This document shows positions 9,988-17,838 of a stretch of 42,282 bases of DNA, piece by piece. Source of the stretch: Mordavella massiliensis (GTDB taxonomy: Bacteria > Bacillota > Clostridia > Lachnospirales > Lachnospiraceae); assembly GCF_016901695.1 (NCBI RefSeq), contig NZ_JACJKS010000019.1, positions 1 through 42,282 of the forward strand, read 5' to 3'. A model generated the notes under the pieces. The model did not search any database. It was given only the letters and a program-made list of their open reading frames with translations, and was not told where the DNA came from. The position numbers and the translations under genes are program-made. Numbering within the stretch: position 1 is the first letter of the stretch; each line of letters opens with the position of its first letter.

Positions 9988-10004
9988 CGCCGCCCCTGGC
10001 GGCG
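9988..10004 (-). other. Intercistronic hairpin between fabH and acpP
   Basis: CGCCGCC and GGCGGCG (9988-9994 and 9998-10004) form a perfect 7-bp stem with a 3-nt loop. There is no U tract after it on the minus strand. It could stabilise or define the 5' end of an acpP-containing mRNA segment, since ACP is needed in large excess. Inference only. Confidence 0.5.
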
Positions 10005-10012
10005 CTGCATGC

Positions 10013-10978
10013 TTACTTTGTCCAGTCCAGGATGGCGGCGCCCCATGAGAGGCCGGCTCCAAACCCGGCAATGACGATCTTCTGCCCTGCCTTAAGCCTG
10101 CCGTCCCGCCTCATCTCATCCAGCAGGATGGGGATGCTCGCCGAGGACGTATTGCCATACTCCTGCAGGTTCATGGGGAATTTCTCCAGCGGGGCCTTCA
10201 GCCTTTTGGCCACCGCCTCCACGATCCTCCTGTTCGCCTGGTGCAGGACGAACCAGTCGATATCGCCGATGGGGACCTGGTTCTTCTCCAGCACTTCCCC
10301 GATCACCTCCGGCACCCTGCGCACGGCGAACTGGAACACGCCGCGGCCGTCCATCTGCATGTACAGCTCCTCTTCCGGGAGCTGCGCCGCATTTCTGGCG
10401 TGGCGGCTTGTGCAGGTCAGGGCGTCCCCGAGGCTTCCCGCAGAGTGGGTCACCGGCTGGTAGAACGTCCCTTCCTCAGCCTTCACTACCGCAGCGCCGG
10501 CCCCGTCTCCAAAGAGGATGCAGGTGCCCCGGTCCTTCCAGTTGGTCAGGTTGGAGAGGCTCTCGCTTCCGATGACCAGAATGGTGCGGTACATGCCGCA
10601 TGACAGGTAGGCGAGCGCCGCGCAGTAGCCGAACACAAACCCGGTGCAGGCCGCGCTCATGTCGTAACAGGTGGCGTTCACCGCGCCGATCTGGCGCTGC
10701 ACCTCGCAGGCCGCACAGGGCAGGATCACGTTGGAGGAGATGGTGGACACAAGGATCAGGTCCACGTCCTCCGGCGCCGTGCCGCTGTCCGCAAGCGCCT
10801 TCCTGGCCGCATCGGCCGCCATGGAGACAGTCGTCTCTTCCTCTATGATATGGCGCCGCACCACGCCGGTCCGCTCCCGGATCCACTCATCGCTCGTCTC
10901 AACCAGCTTCGCAATATCGTTGTTATCCATTGTATGTACAGGGATACTGGATCCTGTACCGCATATCACTCCGGTCAT
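10013..10978 (-). CDS. fabH: 3-oxoacyl-ACP synthase III FabH
   Basis: A 321-residue initiating condensing enzyme that joins acyl-CoA to malonyl-ACP. The catalytic triad is Cys111 in SAACTGF, His247 in LHQANR and Asn277 in GNTSSAS. It is the first gene of the operon. An in-frame TTG at 11011 would add 11 residues, but that lies in the promoter leader without a good ribosome site. The ATG at 10978 follows a GAGGAAG sequence and begins with the normal FabH N-terminus. Confidence 0.97.
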   Translation of the reverse strand: MTGVICGTGSSIPVHTMDNNDIAKLVETSDEWIRERTGVVRRHIIEEETTVSMAADAARKALADSGTAPEDVDLILVSTISSNVILPCAACEVQRQIGAVNATCYDMSAACTGFVFGYCAALAYLSCGMYRTILVIGSESLSNLTNWKDRGTCILFGDGAGAAVVKAEEGTFYQPVTHSAGSLGDALTCTSRHARNAAQLPEEELYMQMDGRGVFQFAVRRVPEVIGEVLEKNQVPIGDIDWFVLHQANRRIVEAVAKRLKAPLEKFPMNLQEYGNTSSASIPILLDEMRRDGRLKAGQKIVIAGFGAGLSWGAAILDWTK

Positions 10979-11015
10979 GTTCTTGCTTCCTCGTTTCTTT
11001 TCTATCTTCAAATAT

Positions 11016-11044
11016 TTTTAGTCTGAAATATTTTGACTCTCAAA
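11016..11044 (-). promoter_or_regulatory. Two FabT/MarR-like operator palindromes
   Basis: TTTGACTCTCAAA (11032-11044) is a perfect TTTGA-N3-TCAAA palindrome that touches the -10 box of the fab promoter. A second, imperfect copy, TTTTAGTCTGAAA (11016-11028), matches it at 10 of 13 positions and lies 16 bp further downstream, just past the expected transcription start. The core resembles the published streptococcal FabT box (TTTGA-N3-TCAAA type). The MarR gene at 127-588 is the obvious candidate ligand. Confidence 0.65.
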
Positions 11045-11072
11045 GTATATAACAGCCCTCCATTCCTGTCAA
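11044..11072 (-). promoter_or_regulatory. Sigma-A promoter of the fatty acid operon
   Basis: TTGACA (11067-11072 on the minus strand), a 17-nt spacer and TATACT (11044-11049). This near-consensus promoter is correctly oriented for fabH and is the only strong one seen for the 11-kb operon. Confidence 0.85.
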
Positions 11073-11165
11073 GCTGTTTTCTCCTAAAATTTGTCCGGTC
11101 GTCCCATCTGTGCATTGTCATCAAAAAACAGCGGATCCGCATATATTTTTTCATGAGTTTCTCTA

Positions 11166-11194
11166 TTGAAATACAGCGGAAAACATAGTATAAG
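11166..11194 (+). promoter_or_regulatory. Promoter of the DUF368 gene
   Basis: TTGAAA (11166-11171), a 17-nt spacer and TATAAG (11189-11194). Transcription would start near 11201, which excludes the upstream ATG at 11198 and supports the start at 11231. Confidence 0.7.
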
Positions 11195-11230
11195 TAGATG
11201 AATACTGAATGGAAAGGAAGCTGTAGAAAT

Positions 11231-12076
11231 ATGAATAAAAGCGAATCTGCATCCATAAATCCGGCCCGGCTTCTTCTCCGCGTGGTCCAGGGCGCGCTGA
11301 TCGGCCTGGGCGCGGTGCTGCCCGGCATCTCCGGGGGCGTGCTCAGTGTCATCTTCGGCATCTACAAGCCAATCATGGAGCTTCTGTCGCACCCCGCCAG
11401 GCACTTCCGGACGCATGTTCCAAAGCTGATCCCCGTCTTTATCGGCGGAGCCATCGGCTTCCTGGGCGTCGCCAACATCCTGGCCTTCTTCCTGAACACA
11501 TACCCGGACCCGTCGGTCTGCCTTTTCATCGGCCTCATCGGCGGCATGCTGCCCTCCCTCTTCCGGGAGGCGGGCGAACAGGGCCGCACAAAGGGCTCCT
11601 GGATCTCACTGATCCTTTGCATGTGTGTGATCTTCGCCCTGCTCATCGGTCTGGATATGGCCTCCTACGAGGTGACGCCGAACTTTGTCTGGTACCTGTT
11701 CTGCGGGTTCTGCCTGGCTCTCAGCATCATCGCGCCGGGCATGAGCTTCTCCACCCTGCTGATGCCCCTGGGCCTGTACACGCCGTTCGTGGACGGCATC
11801 GGCCACCTGGATATGTCGATCCTCGTTCCCGCCGGCATCGGGGCGCTGGTCACCGTCATCCTTCTTGCGAAGGCCGTCAACGCCCTCTTTGACAACTACT
11901 ACTCCATTGCCTTTCACGGCATCATCGGGATCGTCATCGCGGCAACCGTTATGATCATTCCCGTGTCCGGCTTCACAAGCCCCGGCTCCGCCGTCGTAAA
12001 TCTCATCTGCCTGGCCGCTGGCATCGTGATCGCCCTGGCGCTCGACAAGTTCAACAGCAGCGTGGAAGTGGAATAG
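11231..12076 (+). CDS. DUF368 (PopT-type) membrane protein
   Basis: A 281-residue polytopic inner-membrane protein of the DUF368 family. The family signature GALIGLGAVLPGISGGVLSV stands near the N-terminus, followed by about eight hydrophobic segments and a second related motif, SIIAPGMSFSTLLMPLGLY, consistent with an internal duplication. Members of this family (PopT) were recently reported to recycle undecaprenyl phosphate across the membrane; that role is taken from the family. It is transcribed alone and divergently from the fab operon. The in-frame ATG at 11198 would lie upstream of the predicted transcript; the ATG at 11231 is used. Confidence 0.88.
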   Translation: MNKSESASINPARLLLRVVQGALIGLGAVLPGISGGVLSVIFGIYKPIMELLSHPARHFRTHVPKLIPVFIGGAIGFLGVANILAFFLNTYPDPSVCLFIGLIGGMLPSLFREAGEQGRTKGSWISLILCMCVIFALLIGLDMASYEVTPNFVWYLFCGFCLALSIIAPGMSFSTLLMPLGLYTPFVDGIGHLDMSILVPAGIGALVTVILLAKAVNALFDNYYSIAFHGIIGIVIAATVMIIPVSGFTSPGSAVVNLICLAAGIVIALALDKFNSSVEVE

Positions 12077-12089
12077 CAGTAGAATGAAG

Positions 12090-12134
12090 AGAGGACGTCC
12101 CCCAGGTCATTTCATGACCTGGGGGACGTCCTCT
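12090..12134. terminator. 21-bp perfect hairpin between convergent genes
   Basis: Arms 12090-12110 and 12114-12134 are perfectly complementary over 21 bp with a TTC loop. The sequence holds GGACGTCCCCC and its mirror. A short U-containing tail follows on the plus side, so it probably ends the DUF368 transcript and shields the convergent serine dehydratase operon. Its length and perfection exceed a usual terminator and suggest a dispersed palindromic repeat. Confidence 0.75.
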
Positions 12135-12169
12135 TTCTCTTATGTCCGCCGGGACCATCCCGGTCCCGT

Positions 12170-13045
12170 CTAGTCTGTCTGGATCATGCGCTCGGCCACT
12201 TCCATGCCCTTCAGGCTGGCAGCCACGCCGCCTGCGCCCGTCTCGCGCAGGGTCACATCCATCTTGTCGCCCACTTCCCGCATAGCGTCGATGACCTGAT
12301 CCACCGGGATCTGGCTCACAATGCCCGCCAGGGCCATATCAGCCGCTGCAAGCGCGTTGACCGCGCCGCCCACGTTCCGTTTCACGCAGGGGACTTCCAC
12401 CAGGCCTGCCACCGGGTCGCACACAAGACCCATCAGGTTCTTGAGCGCCATGGCGGCCGCGTGTCCCATGGTGTCCACGTCCGCCCCGCACACATGGCAG
12501 ATGGCTGCTGCAGCCATCGCCGAGCCGGAGCCGATCTCCGCCTGACAGCCGCCCGATGCGCCGGCCAGGAACGCGCGGTTGGCGATCACCTGTCCCACGC
12601 CGGCAGCTACATACATGGCCTCCACCATCGTCTCCTCCGGCACCTCATGCTCCATAAAATAGGGGATGAGCACCGCCGGCAGCACCCCACAGGCCCCCGC
12701 CGTCGGCGCGGCAAGGATACGTTTCATGCAGGCATTGTTGCAGCCCATCTTCAGGGCCACGGTCATGACCTTCGCCATGAAGTCCCCGCAGATCGTATCC
12801 CCCTTCTTCTGGTACTCCTCCATCAGGCCTCCCTCGCGGCCCACAAGCCCGCTCCTGGATATGCGGTCCGGCTCATAGGCCTCCACATTCTCCAGCATGA
12901 TCCGCCACATGCGGGTCATCTCATTCCAGGACGCCTCCTCCGGCACGTCCCTCTCTGTGCAGTCCTCAACCTGAACCGCTTTCCAGAAGGGGATGCCGTC
13001 CTTCTCGCATCTTGCTTTGATCTCTTCTATTGAACGATATGACAT
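12170..13045 (-). CDS. sdaAA: L-serine dehydratase, iron-sulfur dependent, alpha subunit
   Basis: A 291-residue catalytic subunit of the oxygen-labile [4Fe-4S] serine dehydratase, which deaminates L-serine to pyruvate and ammonia. Three cysteines with the spacing known for the cluster ligands are present: C167, C209 and C220 (intervals of 42 and 11). TAGACGVLPA, SGGCQAEIGSGSAMAAAA and GLVEVPCVKRN are family signatures. It follows the beta-subunit gene by 22 nt with a GGGGGAG ribosome site. It releases pyruvate for fermentation and can only work in anaerobic or microaerobic cytoplasm. Confidence 0.96.
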   Translation of the reverse strand: MSYRSIEEIKARCEKDGIPFWKAVQVEDCTERDVPEEASWNEMTRMWRIMLENVEAYEPDRISRSGLVGREGGLMEEYQKKGDTICGDFMAKVMTVALKMGCNNACMKRILAAPTAGACGVLPAVLIPYFMEHEVPEETMVEAMYVAAGVGQVIANRAFLAGASGGCQAEIGSGSAMAAAAICHVCGADVDTMGHAAAMALKNLMGLVCDPVAGLVEVPCVKRNVGGAVNALAAADMALAGIVSQIPVDQVIDAMREVGDKMDVTLRETGAGGVAASLKGMEVAERMIQTD

Positions 13046-13067
13046 AGTCCTTATGCTCCCCCTTTCC

Positions 13068-13739
13068 CTACACCGCGGCGTTCACATTGAGGAACGTCAC
13101 TTTGATGATGCCCTCCAGGCTCGCCAGCCAGGATGTGGCGCTGTCCGGGATCACCTGGTCGATCTCGATGACCATGACTGCGCTGCCGCCCCGCTTGTCC
13201 CGGAAGAGCTGCATGGTCGCGATGTTGATCTTCTTCTGGCTCAGGATGTTCGCCACCTGGGCCACATGCCCGGGCTGATCCTGATTGTGTACGATCAGCG
13301 TGTTGCTCTCCGCGTTAAAATTCACATCAATGCCGTCCAGCTTGGTGACCACGATCCGGCCGCCGCCGATGGAACAGGCCTGGATATCCAGCTTGTCCGT
13401 CCCGTCGGCCTCCAGGATCATCTCCGCCGTGTTCGGATGAGCGCCCCGGATCTCCTTGTGCTGGATCGTAAAGTCAAGCCCTTCCTCCTTCGCGATGCGG
13501 AAGCTGTCCGGGATCCTCATATCGTCCGGCTTCATCCCCAGAAGCCCGGCCACGATGGCCCGGTCCGTGCCATGCCCCTCGCCCGTAGCGGCAAAGGATC
13601 CGTGCAGATAGATCGTGGCTTTCTTCGGCTGTTTCCCCAAAAGCTGTCTGCCGATCAGCCCGATCCGGTCTGCCCCTGCCGTGTGGGAACTGGAAGGTCC
13701 TACCATGACAGGCCCCAAAATGTCAAAAATACTTGCCAT
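13068..13739 (-). CDS. sdaAB: L-serine dehydratase, iron-sulfur dependent, beta subunit
   Basis: A 223-residue partner of the alpha subunit. The N-terminal domain carries GPVMVGPSSSHTAGADRIG, and the C-terminal third (about 148-223, from TLIVHNQDQPGHVAQVANIL) is an ACT domain, which in this family senses or positions the amino acid. Order beta then alpha, in one operon, is usual in Firmicutes. Confidence 0.95.
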   Translation of the reverse strand: MASIFDILGPVMVGPSSSHTAGADRIGLIGRQLLGKQPKKATIYLHGSFAATGEGHGTDRAIVAGLLGMKPDDMRIPDSFRIAKEEGLDFTIQHKEIRGAHPNTAEMILEADGTDKLDIQACSIGGGRIVVTKLDGIDVNFNAESNTLIVHNQDQPGHVAQVANILSQKKINIATMQLFRDKRGGSAVMVIEIDQVIPDSATSWLASLEGIIKVTFLNVNAAV

Positions 13740-13806
13740 ACTGCTATACCTTTCCTTTCTCTTTATTCTTTTTTGTCACGACACAGCATGTTTTACATCT
13801 TCCTCT

Positions 13807-13815
13807 ATTATACCA
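13807..13815 (-). promoter_or_regulatory. Extended -10 promoter of the serine dehydratase operon
   Basis: TGGTATAAT on the minus strand, a perfect TATAAT (13807-13812) with an upstream TG. No convincing -35 box is seen 17 nt upstream, which fits an extended -10 promoter. It lies about 70 nt before the sdaAB start. Confidence 0.6.
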
Positions 13816-13867
13816 TAGCCGTCCTGCGGCCGCCGCAGAAAAATTTTTTAATTTTCACAAAAAGTGT

Positions 13868-13896
13868 TTGCAATTTACCCAGGGATATGATAATAT
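13868..13896 (+). promoter_or_regulatory. Promoter of tRNA-Leu
   Basis: TTGCAA (13868-13873), a 17-nt spacer and TAATAT (13891-13896), ending 12 nt before the tRNA. Confidence 0.7.
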
Positions 13897-13908
13897 ACTT
13901 TTTGTCGA

Positions 13909-13991
13909 GCGGAGATGGCGGAATGGCAGACGCGCTAGATTCAGGTTCTAGTGGGAGCAATCCTGTGAGGGTTCAAGTCCCTTTCTCCGCA
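13909..13991 (+). tRNA. tRNA-Leu (anticodon CAG)
   Basis: An 83-nt class II tRNA. The acceptor stem GCGGAGA (13909-13915) pairs with TCTCCGC (13984-13990), followed by discriminator A. The anticodon stem CTAGA/TCTAG encloses the loop TTCAGGT, giving anticodon CAG. A long variable arm and the T loop GGTTCAAGTCC are clear. The 3' CCA is not encoded. It is a single-gene unit with its own promoter and terminator. Confidence 0.95.
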
Positions 13992-14002
13992 TTGGTTGTG
14001 AA

Positions 14003-14045
14003 GAGCGGAAATCCTTGATATTACAAGGGTTTCCGTTCTTTTTTT
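14003..14045 (+). terminator. Terminator after tRNA-Leu
   Basis: Arms 14003-14017 and 14024-14038 form a 15-bp stem with two G-U wobbles and a 6-nt loop, followed by seven T residues. Confidence 0.88.
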
Positions 14046-14125
14046 GTTGTCTTTACGCCGGTAAAATTTGATTACCTTTGATTACCTTTTTAGGGACAAA
14101 CCTACAAAAAACAAAGGCTAAAAAT

Positions 14126-14159
14126 AAATCAGGCGCCGAAATAAATCTGCGCCTGATTT
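14126..14159 (-). terminator. Terminator of the hydrogenase operon
   Basis: AAATCAGGCGC (14126-14136) and its perfect complement (14149-14159) form an 11-bp stem with a 12-nt loop. On the minus strand it is followed by ATTTTTAG. It lies about 20 nt past the hydA stop. Between it and the tRNA terminator the only notable sequence is a tandem TTGATTACCT repeat (about 14069-14088). Confidence 0.75.
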
Positions 14160-14179
14160 AACTCATACGATTTAAAACC

Positions 14180-15904
14180 CTACTCGTGCTGTGTATGCAG
14201 CAGCATATGCGCCTTGTGGGAATTGGGCTTCTCCATATACTCTTCATAGAGCTGCAGGACATCCTGGTTCTCATGGGAGAAGCGGATCTCGTAGTCGCGG
14301 TCCAGACGGTAGAGCTGCTTTCCTCTCTCAAACGCCAGCTCCTCCCCGTCGTGGATGGGCTGTCCGCCGCCGCCCACGCAGCCGCCGGGACAGGCCATGA
14401 CTTCCACAAAGTCGTACTGCACCTCGCCCCTGTCCAGTTTTTCCAGGAGCCTTCTCGTATTGCCAAGTCCGCTCACCACAGCGGTGCGCACCTTGATGCC
14501 GTTGATCTCAAGTTCTGCCTCCTGCACGCCGTCATTGGCGTTAAAGCCGCTGCTGCGCACTGCCTTGAAGGCATCCGCCTCCGGATTCTCGCCGGTGATG
14601 ATGGCGTAGGCTGTACGCAGGGCCGCCTCCATCACGCCGCCGGTGGCGCCGAAGATAACGCCCGCGCCGGTTCCCGCGTGCATGGGGGAATCGCTCTCCC
14701 TGTCCTCCAGAGTCTCCGGGCTGATGTGCGCGGCGCGCATCATCTTCACCAGCTCTCTTGTGGTGATGACCGCATCTATGTCATGTCCCGCATACTCCTC
14801 ATAGAACAGCTCCATCTCCCGCTCCGCCTTCTTGGCCACGCAGGGCATCACGGACACGGTAAAGATATCCTCCGGCTTCTTTCCGATCTTCTCCGCAAAG
14901 TAGGTCTTCATCACCGCGCCGAACATCTGCTGCGGGGATTTGGCCGTGGACAGGTACTTCACCCTGTGGGGAAACTGGGATTTGATGAACCGGATCCAGC
15001 CGGGACAGCAGGAGGTGAACATGGGGTTCCCCTTCAGCTCGCCGGATGTGAACCGGTGCACGAACTCATTGGCCTCCTCCATGATGGTGAGGTCCGCAGA
15101 GAACACGGTGTCAAATACGTAGTCCGCTCCCATCCGCTTCATCGCATCCAGGATCTTGCCGATGGTTGCCTCCTCGGCCTTCATGCCGAGCTGCTCGCCC
15201 CAGGCGGTGCGGACAGCAGGCGCCACCTGCACGACCACCGTCTTCGTCCCGTCTTCGATGGCATCCCATACCTTCTCCGTGTCATCCCGCTCGCGCAGCG
15301 CGCCCACCGGACAGTGTGTGATGCACTGGCCGCACAGGGCGCAGGGCGCGTTCTCGATGGTCATGCGCTTGGATACATTGACATTGGAGCGGGAGCCGGT
15401 CCCTTCCGCATCCCACACGGACAGCCCCTGCACCTTGTCGCAGATGGCGACGCAGCGCATGCACTTGATGCACTTGGCTGAATCGCGGATCAGCGGGAAG
15501 TTCTTGTTCCAGGGCTTGTGCTCCACCTGCTTCTCAAAGGGGATGTCAATGATGTTCAGGTCGTTGGCAATGCTCTGCAGGCTGCAGTTGCCGCTGCGGG
15601 CGCAGGTCACGCACTGGCAGTCGTGCTGGGAGAGGAGCAGTTCCACATTGATGTGCCTGTCCTTTCTCACCTTCGGGCTGTTGGTGTAGATGACCATACC
15701 CTCCTCCGCCACATTGTTGCAGGATGTGATGAGCCGGTTCTTGCCCTCCAGCTCCACCACGCAGACACGGCAGGCCGCGATCTCGTTGATCCCCTTCAGG
15801 TAGCACAGGCTGGGGATCGGGATCCCGTTCTGTCTGGCGGCTTCCATGATCGTCGTATTCTCTTCCACGGAAATCTTTCTTCCGTCAATTGTCAGATTTA
15901 CCAT
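14180..15904 (-). CDS. hydA: [FeFe]-hydrogenase catalytic subunit (CpI-type)
   Basis: A 574-residue multi-cluster [FeFe]-hydrogenase, the same length as Clostridium pasteurianum CpI. Modules in order are a plant-type [2Fe-2S] domain (C34, C45, C48, C62), the His-Cys3 [4Fe-4S] site (H94, C98, C101, C107), two ferredoxin-type [4Fe-4S] sites (C145/148/151/155 and C188/191/194/198) and the H-cluster domain. H-cluster ligands are C300 in TSCCPGW, C355 in MPCVAKK, and C505 and C509 in EVMACPGGCVGGGGQP; C299 matches the CpI proton-transfer cysteine. A C-terminal tail of about 50 residues follows. It starts inside the end of the upstream partner gene (ATGGTAA overlap), so the two are translationally coupled. 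Likely cytoplasmic and oxygen sensitive. No hydE/F/G maturases are in this window. Confidence 0.96.
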   Translation of the reverse strand: MVNLTIDGRKISVEENTTIMEAARQNGIPIPSLCYLKGINEIAACRVCVVELEGKNRLITSCNNVAEEGMVIYTNSPKVRKDRHINVELLLSQHDCQCVTCARSGNCSLQSIANDLNIIDIPFEKQVEHKPWNKNFPLIRDSAKCIKCMRCVAICDKVQGLSVWDAEGTGSRSNVNVSKRMTIENAPCALCGQCITHCPVGALRERDDTEKVWDAIEDGTKTVVVQVAPAVRTAWGEQLGMKAEEATIGKILDAMKRMGADYVFDTVFSADLTIMEEANEFVHRFTSGELKGNPMFTSCCPGWIRFIKSQFPHRVKYLSTAKSPQQMFGAVMKTYFAEKIGKKPEDIFTVSVMPCVAKKAEREMELFYEEYAGHDIDAVITTRELVKMMRAAHISPETLEDRESDSPMHAGTGAGVIFGATGGVMEAALRTAYAIITGENPEADAFKAVRSSGFNANDGVQEAELEINGIKVRTAVVSGLGNTRRLLEKLDRGEVQYDFVEVMACPGGCVGGGGQPIHDGEELAFERGKQLYRLDRDYEIRFSHENQDVLQLYEEYMEKPNSHKAHMLLHTQHE

Positions 15905-17730
15905 ATTCTCTCACGCCCTCCTTTGAATATTCCGTATCCGAAATGATCGCAGCGAAGGCATCTTCCGGCCTCCTGCTTCGCCTCCTTCTCCGTCATGCAG
16001 TTCTCCACTCCCTCGAAGTCCTGCACGCGCAGGCAGGCCTCGCGCTCTGTCAGGTTGACTCTTCCGCAGGGCGAGCGGTCTGAGAGGTTCGGCTCCGGGA
16101 TGTCTACGTCACAGGATATCTCATGGTGATATCCCAGGTACTCGTCAATGTTGGCCGCCACTACTTTGGCCGCCGCGATGGCCGTGATCACGGACGCAGG
16201 TCCGCTCGCGCAGTCGCCGCCCGCAAATACGCCCGGCATATTTTCAAAGGTACCCGTGCTCTTGGTCACGATCTTGCCTCTCTCAACCGGGATGCCCGCC
16301 TCCTCAAAATGGCGGGTCTCAATGTTCTGTCCGATGGCTACGATCAGCACGTCGCAGGGGATGTAGATATCCTCCTCCCCGGTGGGGCGGATGCTTGCCC
16401 TGCCGTCCTTGATGGCGCTGACCATCTGGGGCGTCACGTAGATGCCGCGCACGTGGTTGTTCTCATCCACATCAATGCCGGCGGGCGCCTTGAGTGTGCG
16501 AAGCTCGATGCCCTCCGCAACAGCTCCCTCGATCTCCTGGGGAAGCGCCGTCATGTCCGCCGTGCGCCGGCGGTATACGATGCTGACTTTCTTCGCGCCC
16601 AGGCGCTTCGCTGTGCGCACCGCGTCCATGGACACGTTGCCGCCGCCGATGACCGCTACTTCCTTACCGGTCAGGTCCATGATGATATTCTTGCCCACAT
16701 TGCGCAGGAACTGGACCGCAGAGTATACGCCGTCCGCGTTCTCCCCCTCCAGGCCCAGCTTCTTGTCCGTGCTGGCGCCGATGGTGATCAGCACCGCGTC
16801 GTACTCCTTCCGAAGCTCCTGGATGGTGATGTCCTGGCCGATCTTCAGCCCGTACTTCACCTGCACGCCTGTCTTCAGGATGCAGTTGATGTCGTCGTCC
16901 AGCCGCTCCTTTGGCAGGCGGTAGTTGGGGATGCCGTACCGCAGCATACCGCCCAGCTTCGGCAGCATCTCGTACACAACGGTCTGGTGTCCCATAAGCT
17001 GCAGGTAGTAGGCCGCGCTCAGGCCGCCCGGGCCGCCGCCAAGCACGGCGATCTTCTTGCCCGTGGAGGGCGCGCATGCCGGCGGGTCCACCTCGCCCGC
17101 ATAGTCGGCCGCCATCCGCTTCAGGCCGCGGATATTGATGGAGTCGTCCACCATGTTCCGGCGGCATCTCGCCTCACAGGGATGCTCGCAGATAAAACCG
17201 CAGGTGGTCGGGAAGGGGTTGTCCTTGCGGATGAGCCGGATGGCGTCCGCGTATCTCCCTTCGCCCACAAGCGCTATGTAGCCGGGGATGTCCACGTGGG
17301 CAGGACATAAGGCCACACAGGGCACAGGCTGGTTGTAGCTGCATGTACATCTTCCGTGTTCGATGTGCTCGATATAGTCGTCGCGGTATCCGATCAGTCC
17401 CTTGTAGACCATGTTCGCAGCCTCATATCCGATGGCGCAGTCCGCTGACTCCATAATGGCGAGCGCTGTCTCCTCCATATAGTCCAGCGTCTCCATCGTC
17501 GCTTTCCCGTCCAGCACGTCCTTGATGAAATGGTTCAGTTGCCCAAGTCCGATCCTGCAGGGCACGCATTTGCCGCATGTCTGGGCATGGCACAGTTCCA
17601 GGAAGGCCCGCGCCATGTCTACAGGACATAAGCCCGGAGGACTGGACTCGATCCGTCTCTCCAGATCCTTGTAGAGACCTTCCATCACGATCTTCGCTCT
17701 GTCGGGAGTTTTAATCTCTAATCTGCTCAT
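15898..17730 (-). CDS. Hydrogenase-linked NAD(P)H oxidoreductase: NuoF C-terminal Fe-S domain fused to GltD/NfnB-like flavoprotein
   Basis: A 610-residue electron-transfer subunit. Residues about 30-115 resemble only the C-terminal [4Fe-4S] domain of NuoF/HydB (TCGKCVPCR, C52, C55, C58, and C98); the FMN/NADH-binding part of NuoF is absent. From about 128 on it is like the small subunit of glutamate synthase and NfnB: cysteine sets around C138/C142 and C177/181/185/189 for two Fe-S clusters, FAD loop GGGPGGLSAA at 231-240, second dinucleotide loop VIGGGNVSMDA at 360-370 followed by VYRRR, which suggests NADP(H), and GGDCASGPASV near the C-terminus. The last 45 residues add RCLRC. It probably passes electrons between pyridine nucleotide and the hydrogenase. 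Whether it also uses ferredoxin or bifurcates cannot be read from sequence. Confidence 0.85.
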   Translation of the reverse strand: MSRLEIKTPDRAKIVMEGLYKDLERRIESSPPGLCPVDMARAFLELCHAQTCGKCVPCRIGLGQLNHFIKDVLDGKATMETLDYMEETALAIMESADCAIGYEAANMVYKGLIGYRDDYIEHIEHGRCTCSYNQPVPCVALCPAHVDIPGYIALVGEGRYADAIRLIRKDNPFPTTCGFICEHPCEARCRRNMVDDSINIRGLKRMAADYAGEVDPPACAPSTGKKIAVLGGGPGGLSAAYYLQLMGHQTVVYEMLPKLGGMLRYGIPNYRLPKERLDDDINCILKTGVQVKYGLKIGQDITIQELRKEYDAVLITIGASTDKKLGLEGENADGVYSAVQFLRNVGKNIIMDLTGKEVAVIGGGNVSMDAVRTAKRLGAKKVSIVYRRRTADMTALPQEIEGAVAEGIELRTLKAPAGIDVDENNHVRGIYVTPQMVSAIKDGRASIRPTGEEDIYIPCDVLIVAIGQNIETRHFEEAGIPVERGKIVTKSTGTFENMPGVFAGGDCASGPASVITAIAAAKVVAANIDEYLGYHHEISCDVDIPEPNLSDRSPCGRVNLTEREACLRVQDFEGVENCMTEKEAKQEAGRCLRCDHFGYGIFKGGRERIW

Positions 17731-17774
17731 GTTCTCTTTTCTCCTCTCGCATTTTTTCCCACAGTATTTTGTCT

Positions 17775-17838
17775 ATTATACCATTTGTGCCGCGAGAAGT
17801 AACTAGTTTTCCGAGAAGTAGTTTTTTTAACGAGAAGA
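17775..17838 (-). promoter_or_regulatory. Hydrogenase operon promoter with three direct repeats
   Basis: TATAAT (17775-17780, minus strand) has an upstream TG (extended -10) and lies 45 nt before the start codon. CGAGAAGT occurs at 17793-17800 and 17812-17819, and CGAGAAGA at 17831-17838. The starts are spaced exactly 19 bp apart. The first copy overlaps the expected -35 position and the others lie upstream. This looks like an operator or activator array. Confidence 0.6.

Noticed and set aside
14046-14125. Integration site or prophage remnant beside tRNA-Leu, suggested by a tandem TTGATTACCT repeat
   Set aside because: No integrase, no repeat of the tRNA 3' end and no foreign genes follow; the repeat alone is too weak.
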